From assembly GCF_910594985.1 (NCBI RefSeq), contig NZ_CAJVCE010000015.1, positions 1 to 64,000 on the forward strand: a stretch of DNA of 64,000 nucleotides, given 5' to 3'. Within the stretch, counting starts at the first letter, position 1. Every line of letters begins with the position of its first letter. Below the pieces are notes generated by a model. The model was given only the letters and a program-made list of their open reading frames with translations. It did not search any database and was not told where the DNA came from. This DNA is from Paenibacillus allorhizosphaerae (GTDB lineage: Bacteria > Bacillota > Bacilli > Paenibacillales > NBRC-103111). Shown here one piece after another: positions 33,966-42,909 of this stretch. A program made the translations under genes and the position numbers.

Positions 33966-35300
33966 ATGAGGTTGGTAAAAAGCGGTTTGCTGCCGCTGCT
34001 GTCTATCGGGATCGCATCATCGATGCTGTCGGCCTGCAGCAGCTCAGGCACGCCTGGCGCGCCTGAGGCTAACGTAGAAACGAAGCCGGAAGCGTCTGCG
34101 CCGGCTAAAGTGGTCGCCTATTCGTACTGGCAGGAATTTTCCGACGATTACTGGAATAAATTGTTGATCGAACCGGTGAAAAAGCGGTATCCTCATATTG
34201 ATCTGGAAATCGTCAAGCCCGGCACGAACGGGACGAAGCGGCTGGAAGAAATGATCGTTGCCGGCCAAGTACCCGATATCGTCATCAGCGACATCGGCAC
34301 GGCCAAAGGCATCGGCGACCTCGGATTCAACTACGACATGACGCCGATGATTCAAAAGTACAAACTCGATTTGAGCAAGTATGATCAAAGCACGATCAAT
34401 TACGTCAAGACGTTCAGTTCAACCGGCGGCGTCATTTCGCTTCCTTATTCGACCAATTTTATCGCCTTGTTTTATAACAAAGACATCTTCGATAAATTCG
34501 GCGTCCCTTATCCGAAAGACGGCGTTACCTTCGACGAAGTATTGACAAAGGCCAAGCAGCTTACCCGGTCCGATAACGGCACGCAGTACATCGGATTCGA
34601 CCATAACAGCATTCACTTTTTGGCCGGGGGCATCACGCGGGATTATTTCGACCCGAAAACCGGCAAAGTCAATCTTTCCACCAAAGAATGGCGGATGGCC
34701 TACGATTTGTTAGCCCAGCTGATTGCCATACCGAACAACCGTTTTCCGCAGGACAAAACGAATATTACGAGGTGGCACAACGAAGACTTTTACAAAACGC
34801 AAATCGTCGCCATGTCCGGCGTGCCCAATCTAGTCTCGGCGGGTCTTCAGACGGTGCCGGATATGAACTGGGATATGACCTCGTACCCGGTGTTCAAAGA
34901 ATATCCGAAAACGGCGCAAGCGGCGGGCGGTTATTCTTTGTTCATGAACCCGAACAGCAAAGTGCTCGATGACGCGTTCAAAGTCGTCTTGACGGCCTTA
35001 TCCGAAGAAACGCAGCTGAGGGTTTCGCGGAACGGAGCCGGCCCGGTGCTGCTGACCAAAGATACGATGGATGCGTTTGCTGCGGATTTGCCGTATACGA
35101 AAGGGAAAAACGTGAAGGCCGCCTTCTACAATAAGCAGTACTGGCCGAAAAACCCGACGATCTACGACGCAACCGCTTTAGGCATCGCCTATAACCGCTC
35201 ATTGGATTTGTACAACGGAAAAGATATTAACACCGTCATTCGCGAAACCGAGGAAGAAATTACGAAAAAAGTGGAAGAGATGAAGCTGGGAACGAAGTAA
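33966..35300 (+). CDS. Extracellular solute-binding lipoprotein (ABC sugar type), orphan
   Basis: A 444-residue family-1 solute-binding protein. Lipobox LSAC near residue 24; mature domain begins after a short linker, with typical motifs MIVAGQVPDIVISD, YNKDIFDKFGVPYP-DGVTFDE and GGYSLFMNPNSK. ATG 33966 follows GGAGGG. No permease or ATPase gene is adjacent, so it must work with transport proteins encoded elsewhere. Its place after a GH110-like gene points to galacto-oligosaccharide uptake. Confidence 0.9.
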   Translation: MRLVKSGLLPLLSIGIASSMLSACSSSGTPGAPEANVETKPEASAPAKVVAYSYWQEFSDDYWNKLLIEPVKKRYPHIDLEIVKPGTNGTKRLEEMIVAGQVPDIVISDIGTAKGIGDLGFNYDMTPMIQKYKLDLSKYDQSTINYVKTFSSTGGVISLPYSTNFIALFYNKDIFDKFGVPYPKDGVTFDEVLTKAKQLTRSDNGTQYIGFDHNSIHFLAGGITRDYFDPKTGKVNLSTKEWRMAYDLLAQLIAIPNNRFPQDKTNITRWHNEDFYKTQIVAMSGVPNLVSAGLQTVPDMNWDMTSYPVFKEYPKTAQAAGGYSLFMNPNSKVLDDAFKVVLTALSEETQLRVSRNGAGPVLLTKDTMDAFAADLPYTKGKNVKAAFYNKQYWPKNPTIYDATALGIAYNRSLDLYNGKDINTVIRETEEEITKKVEEMKLGTK

Positions 35301-35393
35301 TGCCCGCCTGGCGGACAACGGGGCGGGATCGTGCTGCAAACGCGCGTCTAACACGGAAACGGCAGGCTGAACAAGAGAGGAGCTTTTCAAGCA

Positions 35394-37274
35394 GTGTCCA
35401 TTCAACCATCGAATGTCAAAGGGTATCAAAAGCACAGGCAATTCGGAAGAACCATGCGGCTGGCCGCGTGGTTATTGACTGCGGCGCTTGCGGTTGCTTT
35501 GTCATCCTGTTCCAGCCTGTTGCCGAAGGACGAGACGAAACCCGCCGCCGGCTCCGCTCCCATCGAGCTCCAACTGCTCTCGCTTACCGATTTTCACGGC
35601 TACTTGCAGCCTACCGCTGACAAAAACAACGGTCAACTCGTCACGCCGGAAGGCCAGCTTCGGGTCGGCGGGGCGACGTACGTTGCGGCGCATCTGAAGA
35701 AGCTCAAAGCCGAACGGGGGCAGGGGCATTCGATGCTGCTGTCGGTCGGCGACAACTTCAGCGGCTGGCCATTCGAAGTCGAAGCGTTCAAGAACGAGCC
35801 GACGATCGAGTTTTTGAACAAAATCGGCGTCGAGGCGTCTGTAGCCGGCAACCATGAATTCGATATATCCGCCGATTTTTTGACCCAGCATATGATGAAG
35901 GGACAATGCTTCGACACGGCGGACGCAGACAGCTGCTACAAGAACTCCGCCGGTAAGCCGTTCAGCGGCGCCGCCTTCGAATATCTCAGCGCGAATATCC
36001 GCGATGTCCTTACGAACCAGCTCGTGCTGAAGCCATACGTCATCAAGAACGTGCCCGACGGGCGCGGGGGGACGATTCCCGTCGGCATCATCGGTCTGAC
36101 GGAAGCCGCCGCCTTGACCAAAGAACCGCTGTCGGTTCAGATAGGCGTTCTTGCGGCGGACGCCGCGCCCGAGCTGAAAGCGGGCATGCCGTCGGACCCT
36201 GCGGCGAGAGCGCTTGTGGAGCCGGCTAACCGTTATGCCAAGGAACTGCAGGATCAGGGCGTTCAGTCGATCATCCTGCTGCTGCATGAAGGCGCAAAGC
36301 AGAGCGGACCTTATAACGGCTGCCTTAACCCGACCGGACCGGCCATCGACTTTGCCAAATATGCGTCGCCGGCCATTGACGTCATTCTGACGGGGCACTG
36401 GCATGAGGCGTTTAACTGCATGATTAACGATCCTGCCGGCAACCCGCGGCCTGTCATGGAAGGCGGCTTTCACGGCAAGCTGATTACCGAAGTGAATTTG
36501 AAGATCGATGCGGCGTCCAAAGACGTCATCCGGGAACAAACGATAGCCAACAATCGACCTGTCACGCGGGATTTAACGCCCGATCCGGAAATCGCAAATC
36601 TCGTTTCGTACTGGGTGCAACGCGCGAAAGAAAAATGGGCGGAGCCACTGGCCAAACTGTCCGGCGATTTGCCCCGGACGCGCAATGCCTCAGGCGAAAG
36701 CGCGCTATCCGATGTCATCGCCGATGCTTTTTATGCCTCCGGCCAAGCCGACAGGCCGAATCCGGCCGACCTTGCGCTTACTTCCGGCGACCCGAAGCGG
36801 GATTTGACCTACGCTAAAGGTCAAAATGCGGGCGACCGTGACGGAATGATTACGTTCGGGGAGCTGTTCGATGCCTATGGAACGCAAATTTCGCAAGTCA
36901 ACGTCAGTTTTACCGGCGAGCAGATCGTTCGCATTCTGGAGGAACAATGGAAGAAGAAGCCGGACGGAACGGAAGCGTTCAATCCGCTGAACGTTTCGCA
37001 TAACGTCCGGTATGTGTACGACCGGACGAAGCCGATCGGGCAGCGTATTGATCCGTCCCGGCTGTTCGTTAACGATAAGCCCGTCGATCCGAAGAAATCA
37101 TACCGGGTAGCTACAACGGGGCTGCTGGTCGTCTCCGGTGCCGCGACGTATCCGACATTCGCCGGCTACGCTAGCGCAAAGCGAGTCGCTTCGTGGCCGG
37201 TTGCCGACTACTTGAAAAAGCAAGGTCTCGTGAACATACCTGAACTCAACCGGATTCGTCCGGTCAATCCGTAA
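35394..37274 (+). CDS. Secreted 5'-nucleotidase/metallophosphoesterase lipoprotein
   Basis: A 626-residue protein from GTG 35394 (AGAGGAG upstream) or 606 from ATG 35454. Signal peptide with lipobox LSSC. Metallophosphatase domain: LTDFHGYL, VGDNFSG, GNHEFD, GHWHEAF. The C-terminal 5'-nucleotidase substrate domain includes LPRTRNASGESALSDVIADA and DGMITFGELFDA. It should release phosphate and nucleosides from nucleotides outside the cell. It ends in a strong terminator. Confidence 0.88.
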   Translation: MSIQPSNVKGYQKHRQFGRTMRLAAWLLTAALAVALSSCSSLLPKDETKPAAGSAPIELQLLSLTDFHGYLQPTADKNNGQLVTPEGQLRVGGATYVAAHLKKLKAERGQGHSMLLSVGDNFSGWPFEVEAFKNEPTIEFLNKIGVEASVAGNHEFDISADFLTQHMMKGQCFDTADADSCYKNSAGKPFSGAAFEYLSANIRDVLTNQLVLKPYVIKNVPDGRGGTIPVGIIGLTEAAALTKEPLSVQIGVLAADAAPELKAGMPSDPAARALVEPANRYAKELQDQGVQSIILLLHEGAKQSGPYNGCLNPTGPAIDFAKYASPAIDVILTGHWHEAFNCMINDPAGNPRPVMEGGFHGKLITEVNLKIDAASKDVIREQTIANNRPVTRDLTPDPEIANLVSYWVQRAKEKWAEPLAKLSGDLPRTRNASGESALSDVIADAFYASGQADRPNPADLALTSGDPKRDLTYAKGQNAGDRDGMITFGELFDAYGTQISQVNVSFTGEQIVRILEEQWKKKPDGTEAFNPLNVSHNVRYVYDRTKPIGQRIDPSRLFVNDKPVDPKKSYRVATTGLLVVSGAATYPTFAGYASAKRVASWPVADYLKKQGLVNIPELNRIRPVNP

Positions 37275-37281
37275 GCATGAA

Positions 37282-37316
37282 CAAAGGAGCCCTGAAATTG
37301 TTCAGGGCTCCTTTGT
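37282..37316 (+). terminator. Terminator of the 5'-nucleotidase gene
   Basis: AAAGGAGCCCTGA and TCAGGGCTCCTTT arms form a 13-bp stem. Confidence 0.85.
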
Positions 37317-37390
37317 TATGAGTGGTGCGCTCCCCTCCGCAGCGGTTCGGGGAATCGCGTTCCGATTGCCTATTGCCGCAGCCGAATAGC

Positions 37391-37573
37391 TCAGGAAGCT
37401 TTTTTTAATTCGGGTTCCGGCTGCTGCGTTGGGAGTTCCGGCTTCTTCGGCTGGCCTTTATCGTGCAGCACGACGGACCGGGGCGGTTCGCGAAGCTCCA
37501 TACTTCCGTAATACCAAATCATTAATTCCGCGCAGACCAGGATGAACAATACTTTTTTAACATTAATTTTCAT
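37391..37573 (-). CDS. Small membrane-anchored hypothetical protein
   Basis: A 60-residue protein with an N-terminal membrane helix (KVLFILVCAELMIWYYG) and a Lys/Pro/Glu-rich outside tail (KPELPTQQPEPELKKAS). ATG 37573 has AGGAGGT seven bases upstream. It lies just after an MFS gene on the same strand, 50 bases away, and may be co-transcribed. Function unknown. Confidence 0.6.
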   Translation of the reverse strand: MKINVKKVLFILVCAELMIWYYGSMELREPPRSVVLHDKGQPKKPELPTQQPEPELKKAS

Positions 37574-37622
37574 ACCAAGCACCTCCTGCGGAAAATGAGC
37601 AAAGCAACACGCTATGGACGAT

Positions 37623-38834
37623 CTAGCTCTCGGAAGTTGTATTTGAAGTACGCCGGTAAAGCGTCAGGCGCACCCAAAGCATATTCAGCAACAGCATCAC
37701 TGTCGCAACCATAAAAATACCGCGGATGCCGATCCATCCGGAAATGGCGCCGCCGATGACCGGCCCGAGCATGTTGCCCAAGCTGAGGGCGCTTGTATTA
37801 AAAGCGTAGGAGCGGCTTTCCATCCCGTTCGGCGTATACTGCCGGATTAGCGTTTGCACCGAAGGCAGAAGACCGCCCATAAATACGCCGAGCATGAAGC
37901 GGGCGGCGAATAGCTGCCATATGTTCGTGACGAGCGCCTGCGGAATGAAAGCGAGCCCTGCGCCGATCAGCGCGATCGCGAGCACTTTGACCGAACCGAT
38001 CCGGTCTCCGATTTTGCCGAGAAGGGGAGAGGCAATCATGTTGGAGAAGCCCGTGATTGACCCGACCAGCCCGGCGTAAAAAGCAAGAAGCTGTCCGCTT
38101 CCGTGCAGCTCCTGCACGAATAGCGGGATCAGCGGCATCGAGCTGAGAATCGAGAACTGGATAACGAACGTAACGGAGTACAGCGCCGGCAGTTCTTTGA
38201 TTTTGCTCAACTCTTTGAGACCGACCAGAATCGATTGCTTCGGGCGCTTTTTCGCCTGTGCCGAATCGAACGATTCTTTCACAAGGAAAGTTGCCAGAAG
38301 CGAAGCGGCGAACAACAGCCCGCCGGTGATGTAAAAGATCGGCCGAAACCCGATCCATTCGGCAAGTAATCCGCCGAACAATGGACCGAGTATCGTGCCG
38401 GCCACCCCGCCGGACTGCAGCGTTCCCATGGCCATCCCCATCTTCTCGCGGGGGGTATTCGTCGACAACAGCGAAACCGCTGCCGGGACAAAGCCCGAGA
38501 TCACGCCGTTGAGCATGCGCAGCAGCAGCAAATGCCACGGCGTGAGCGCAAATCCCATCAACGTCATGACGACCGCCATACCGAAGCCGGAACGAAGAAG
38601 CATGACCTTTCTACCATACCGATCGGCTAGACCGCCCCATATCGGCTGAAAAATAAACGAGGTAACAAAGTTGCCGGCAAAGATGATTCCTGCCCACATG
38701 GCGACCTCGTGCGCATCGTGAATACCCATTTCCTGGATATAGAGCGGCAGAAACGGGACAATCATCGTCATGCCGCCCATGACGAGGAAGTTGCCGAACC
38801 ACAGTACGATCAGATTGATTTTCCAGTTTGCCAA
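37623..38834 (-). CDS. MFS transporter, MdtG-like efflux type
   Basis: A 403-residue 12-segment transporter. TTG 38834 is chosen: GAAGGA lies eight bases before it and the protein then starts MANWKINLIVLWFGNF, as is usual for this group; earlier codons lack a site. Signatures are IWGGLADRYGRKVMLLRSG and GGVAGTILGPLFGG. A TATAAT box lies at 38914-38919 on the minus strand. It probably exports drugs or sugars. Confidence 0.87.
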   Translation of the reverse strand: MANWKINLIVLWFGNFLVMGGMTMIVPFLPLYIQEMGIHDAHEVAMWAGIIFAGNFVTSFIFQPIWGGLADRYGRKVMLLRSGFGMAVVMTLMGFALTPWHLLLLRMLNGVISGFVPAAVSLLSTNTPREKMGMAMGTLQSGGVAGTILGPLFGGLLAEWIGFRPIFYITGGLLFAASLLATFLVKESFDSAQAKKRPKQSILVGLKELSKIKELPALYSVTFVIQFSILSSMPLIPLFVQELHGSGQLLAFYAGLVGSITGFSNMIASPLLGKIGDRIGSVKVLAIALIGAGLAFIPQALVTNIWQLFAARFMLGVFMGGLLPSVQTLIRQYTPNGMESRSYAFNTSALSLGNMLGPVIGGAISGWIGIRGIFMVATVMLLLNMLWVRLTLYRRTSNTTSES

Positions 38835-38913
38835 AACGGTATCCTTCTTTCTTGTTGCTGCAAATAACACATGCTAGCGTCGGTTTACCATTCTCGGATA
38901 ATTATTCCTTTGT

Positions 38914-38919
38914 ATTATA
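38914..38919 (-). promoter_or_regulatory. -10 box of the MFS gene
   Basis: TATAAT on the minus strand, about 80 bases from the start codon; no good -35. The rest of 38920-39105 shows no gene. Confidence 0.35.
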
Positions 38920-39105
38920 GCACAAATTGATGCGTTCCTTGCATCGCCTGGCCTGGTCGCGGAAATCATCTGCATCGTACCCAGTCCATCCCGCTGCTAT
39001 TGCGGTACTTGCGCGTACCGTCATGCCGAAACGGAAATAGGGATCCGATTTGACCGCCTGTCTTACAGCACCGCAACGCGCGCAGAAGAGAGCGGTGTGA
39101 ACGGC

Positions 39106-39861
39106 CTACTGTTGCTCCAGGCCGGCGCGCATCTCATAGCAAAAACGGTCCAACTGCGGCATGCCCGCCCGTTCGGCAATGGCAATCACCCGCTCGACGT
39201 CGTACGGAACGCGTACGAGCCGAACGGAGAACGGGGCTGGCCTTGTTTCGTTGGCGATCCCCTCCAATATGGCGTAGCTGGCTTGCGCCAGTCCGTCGTA
39301 AGGCGCTCCTACGCTGCCGGTATTGAACAGCATGAGCCCTTGCCGCTCTTTCGATTCAAGCGTATGTACAAATGGAACATGAATATCTCCATAGCCGACG
39401 ACATCGGGAGCTAGCCCAGATATGCCGTCAAAATCGCCCGTCAACTCCGTATTCGCGAACATGGCGAGCTGTTCCTCTTTGTTCGCTTCACGGTGAACCC
39501 GGTGGTAGACGCTCTTGGCGGAGGCATGCACCAGCCGGATGCGCCTGCCGCTCATCGTCAGCTCCGCGCAAAACGGCAGCTGCGCCAAGTAGTTCAATCG
39601 GCTTGCACTGAGCTGCTGCAGCTGCCATTTGCCTGCTTCGAGCACCTGGGGGCGGCCGATGCCCAAATCCCAGTTGCCGAGCACCGTCATTTCGCAAAGT
39701 TCGCGGATCCGTTCGACCGCTTCTGCAGGTTGAGGTCCTTTGCCGACAAGGTCTCCAAGACAAATGATGCGGCGTATGCCCCGGTTGCGAATATCGCTGG
39801 CAACCGCCTCAAGGGCAGGAATATTTCCGTGAATGTCGGAGATGATGGCGATGTTGTCCAC
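39106..39861 (-). CDS. Metallophosphoesterase (YfcE/ApaH-like)
   Basis: A 251-residue calcineurin-like phosphoesterase: SDIHGN, LGDLVGKGPQP, GNWD, VHASAKS and GDIHVPF are the five metal motifs. GTG 39861 is preferred because GAGAGGAA precedes it and a TATAAT box (39914-39919) lies upstream; longer frames run through that promoter. Substrate unknown. Confidence 0.85.
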   Translation of the reverse strand: MDNIAIISDIHGNIPALEAVASDIRNRGIRRIICLGDLVGKGPQPAEAVERIRELCEMTVLGNWDLGIGRPQVLEAGKWQLQQLSASRLNYLAQLPFCAELTMSGRRIRLVHASAKSVYHRVHREANKEEQLAMFANTELTGDFDGISGLAPDVVGYGDIHVPFVHTLESKERQGLMLFNTGSVGAPYDGLAQASYAILEGIANETRPAPFSVRLVRVPYDVERVIAIAERAGMPQLDRFCYEMRAGLEQQ

Positions 39862-39913
39862 GAATGCGTTCCTCTCGTTGGTTGGTAAACGATTCCAGTT
39901 TGGATGTGCCACC

Positions 39914-39919
39914 ATTATA
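39914..39919 (-). promoter_or_regulatory. -10 box of the phosphoesterase gene
   Basis: Minus strand TGG-TATAAT (extended -10), 53 bases from the GTG start. Confidence 0.4.
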
Positions 39920-39979
39920 CCACACAGTGGGAACCGCCCGAAACGGTTTATCCCTGGGAGCACGTATATGAAACGCGAG

Positions 39980-40951
39980 TCAATACACTTTGTGGATCAC
40001 GTCTTCGAAATCCGGTTCTTCCATATGCATGTCGACTACCGCTCCGAACTGTTCCAGCCGACGAAGCACTTCCATGGCTTGCATCTCATGCCGGTTGAAG
40101 TGCACCGTCAGCTCCGTGCCGCCGTTTCCGTCGCCGACGCTGAAACCGTGCTGCGCGTTATCCGGGACGGCGACGGACTCACGGAACGTGACGCGCAAAA
40201 TCGTCGGCAGCCCGATGCGTTCGCGAAGCTCTTGCGTGGTGCCGTCGTAAGCAAGCGCGCCGTGGTTAATCACCATGACGCGGCTGCACAGCTCCTCGAT
40301 ATCGTCCATATCGTGCGTCGTCAGCAGCACAGTTTTCCCGAACTCCCGGTTGACAGAGGCCAGCAGCTTCCGAATGTTGCGCTTCGCCACGACATCGAGA
40401 CCGATCGTCGGTTCGTCCAAAAATAAAATGTCCGGCTCATGCAGCATGGCGGCGGCAAGGTCCGCGCGCATCCGTTGACCGAGCGACAGCTTGCGAACCG
40501 GCGTATCCATAAATTCGTGCAGCGTCAGCAGGTCGTCGAGCTCTGCCAGCATCCGCTTTTTATGCTGCTCATCCGTACGGTACATGGCGGCGAGAATGTC
40601 GAAGGAGTCGCGGACCGGCAAATCCCACCATAGCTGGCTGCGCTGCCCGAATACGACGCCCAGCCGCCTGACGACCTTGCGTCTTTCCTTGTGCGGGCTC
40701 AGGCCGTCGATCAGCACCTCGCCGGAAGTCGGGTGAAGAATACCGGTCAGCATCTTGATCGTCGTCGATTTGCCGGCGCCGTTCGGACCGATGTAGCCGA
40801 CAAATTCGCCTTTCGTAATCGTAAAGCTGATGTCGCGCACGGCATCCTTTGCCGGTTCGCGGCCGGTCGCCCATGCCTTCAGACGCTTCCAGCGGCTCTT
40901 GTCTTTGGAAGGCATCCGAAAGCTTTTATGCAGATGATTCACTTCAATCAT
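39980..40951 (-). CDS. ABC-2 exporter ATP-binding protein
   Basis: A 323-residue ATPase of the multidrug/daunorubicin-type ABC-2 class. Walker A GPNGAGKST, signature LSLGQRMRADLAAAMLHEP, Walker B ILFLDEPTIGLD, and H-loop LTTHDMDD are complete, followed by a C-terminal domain typical of the group. Last gene of a three-gene operon after two permeases (16-base gap). Confidence 0.93.
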   Translation of the reverse strand: MIEVNHLHKSFRMPSKDKSRWKRLKAWATGREPAKDAVRDISFTITKGEFVGYIGPNGAGKSTTIKMLTGILHPTSGEVLIDGLSPHKERRKVVRRLGVVFGQRSQLWWDLPVRDSFDILAAMYRTDEQHKKRMLAELDDLLTLHEFMDTPVRKLSLGQRMRADLAAAMLHEPDILFLDEPTIGLDVVAKRNIRKLLASVNREFGKTVLLTTHDMDDIEELCSRVMVINHGALAYDGTTQELRERIGLPTILRVTFRESVAVPDNAQHGFSVGDGNGGTELTVHFNRHEMQAMEVLRRLEQFGAVVDMHMEEPDFEDVIHKVY

Positions 40952-40967
40952 ATCCGGTTTCTCCTTT

Positions 40968-41759
40968 CTAACTGCCGGTGCTTTGGTAACGGGACAGGCC
41001 GAGCCGCCAGAAACGGAACATCAGCCACAGGAACAAAGCGGCGAACGCCATGACGCCGGGAAGCAGCCAAGGGCCGAAAGCGTGGCGCAGGATGTACAGC
41101 GCCGGCACATAGTTGGCCATGCCGACGGGCACTGCCGTGAGCAGCAGCGTCCGCAGCCAGACGGGATATAGCTCCATCGGGTACTGCACCGCAGTACGAG
41201 CCGCATCCTCCGTCAAATTTTGCAAATCGCTAATCCGCGTGATCCAGAATCCGAACGTCGCCGTTCCGAGGCCGATGGCGAACAAAATAAAGGCGCCGGT
41301 CACAATGACGAGTGCGGTTAGCGGAATAGCGATCCAGCCGATTTGCCCGGTTCCTAACATCTGGATAATGCACACCGTCAATATAATGGTTCCTTGCGTC
41401 CATTCGCCGAGCATCGGCCGGAAGTTTTGCGACATCAGCGCGAGCAGCACCGGAATCGGCCGGATCAGCAGGCCGTCGAGATCGCCGGATACCAAATATT
41501 TTTCCAGGTGATGAACATCGTTGGCGAACATGCGGTACAGTGCCTTGGACAGCATCACGGTAGCATACAAAAAGCCGATCTCGTATAAGCTCCATCCTTG
41601 AATCCGGTCGAACTTCCATAATATGATCGAGATCAGCAGAAAATCGGTTGCGTTCACGACAGCAGCAAGCACGGTCGACAGCCAGAAGTTGAATTTATAT
41701 TGCATGCGGCTCCGGACGCTGGCTTTAACGAGCAGCGCGAACAACCGGATCATGTTCAT
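40968..41759 (-). CDS. ABC-2 family permease (second)
   Basis: A 263-residue membrane protein with six predicted segments, of the ABC-2/DUF990-like group (KYLVSGDLDGLLIRPIPVLL is a family-like amphipathic stretch; the partner permease has QISLDLMRPVHLF at the matching place). Its ATG overlaps the stop of the upstream permease (ATGA). Confidence 0.87.
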   Translation of the reverse strand: MNMIRLFALLVKASVRSRMQYKFNFWLSTVLAAVVNATDFLLISIILWKFDRIQGWSLYEIGFLYATVMLSKALYRMFANDVHHLEKYLVSGDLDGLLIRPIPVLLALMSQNFRPMLGEWTQGTIILTVCIIQMLGTGQIGWIAIPLTALVIVTGAFILFAIGLGTATFGFWITRISDLQNLTEDAARTAVQYPMELYPVWLRTLLLTAVPVGMANYVPALYILRHAFGPWLLPGVMAFAALFLWLMFRFWRLGLSRYQSTGS

Positions 41760-42532
41760 CCGCCCTGCACCTCCACCTTATGCCGGACGACGGCTGTCGC
41801 CGCAAAGCATAGCAAAGTGAAGGACGCACACCACAATAGACCGCCGAACATGGTGTCCGGGGAAGAGAGGCCCAAATATATTTTGCTCGGAACGTGCTGC
41901 ATGTAAGGATACGGGGTTACGGTTGAAATGCGCTGCAGCCAGCTGGGAAGCCATTCGATAGGAATGAGGAACCCCGATAATATGCTGGAAACGGAAAAAT
42001 GCACCCAGTACAGCCAGGCGGATTCGGTAGTCCAAAGTGCCGTTACGCCGATAAGATAGTTGATGCAGATGTTGAGATAGGCAGCGGATGCAAGCGCAGC
42101 GATCGTCCAGAACCACGTCTTGGCATCGCGGGGAACCGGCAAGGAGATCGTCCATACGTAAATCAGATAAATTGGGAGCGTCTTGTACAACAGCTGGTAG
42201 CCGATTTGGCCCCATTCCCGGCACGTCAACTGATAAAACAGATGAACCGGGCGCATCAAGTCAAGCGAAATTTGTCCGGTCCGCACGGATTGCTGAATTC
42301 CAAGCCCGTTCGTGAGGAATAGCGTAATCCATAACACCGCTTGATTGAACGCGACGTAATGAATCACGTTGTCCAGCGTATACTCGCTTCCTCCTCCGGT
42401 ACTTCCGATGCCCTTCCAAATGGACACGTAAATAAGCCCGAACACCGCACTGGCGACCGTATTGATCGCGTGCGAGGCCCGGTACTGCAAGTTGCGGGCA
42501 AACGCCTTTTTAGCTAGTACGGCAAAAAGCAT
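41756..42532 (-). CDS. ABC-2 family permease (first)
   Basis: A 258-residue six-segment permease paired with the next gene. ATG 42532 has GGAGGTG six bases upstream; the frame extends back 57 codons but without a site and through the leader. The operon's substrate is unknown. Confidence 0.87.
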   Translation of the reverse strand: MLFAVLAKKAFARNLQYRASHAINTVASAVFGLIYVSIWKGIGSTGGGSEYTLDNVIHYVAFNQAVLWITLFLTNGLGIQQSVRTGQISLDLMRPVHLFYQLTCREWGQIGYQLLYKTLPIYLIYVWTISLPVPRDAKTWFWTIAALASAAYLNICINYLIGVTALWTTESAWLYWVHFSVSSILSGFLIPIEWLPSWLQRISTVTPYPYMQHVPSKIYLGLSSPDTMFGGLLWCASFTLLCFAATAVVRHKVEVQGG

Positions 42533-42698
42533 ACACACCTCCGAACAAGTAGTATCGTTGCCAAGTGAAATTGGATTGCAGCATGCGAACGACTGCGTGA
42601 CGGCCGGCCTTGCGACGCGCTGGTAACGGCAGCGGAAGCAGGAAACAGCCAGTTGATCTTGGGAGTTAGGCGAGCAGCCAAATAAAGAGAGGAAGTTC

Positions 42699-42728
42699 AT
42701 CATACCAAAACTTTACAGGAGTTGGCAA
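42699..42728 (-). promoter_or_regulatory. Promoter of the ABC-2 operon
   Basis: Minus strand TTGCCA, 18 bp, TGG-TATGAT. It gives an about 160-base leader (42533-42690) in which I recognise no riboswitch or gene. Confidence 0.55.
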
Positions 42729-42839
42729 TTGTTTTTTTGTTCTACGTTATACCTGCCGTCCTGGAGCGGAAAGCTTCCCCGAAGCCGGCGGCATGCCCGG
42801 TTTATTGGAACTTTGGCCCATGACCGCGGCGGCATGATT

Positions 42840-42848
42840 TGGTATAAT
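42840..42848 (+). promoter_or_regulatory. Extended -10 of the CapA-like gene
   Basis: TGG-TATAAT about 60 bases before the proposed ATT start; no convincing -35. Confidence 0.4.
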
Positions 42849-42909
42849 GGAGCAATGAGAACATTTGCGCTCGTTTATGGAAGGCAGCCGCGAAAAGGAG
42901 TAGGTTACA

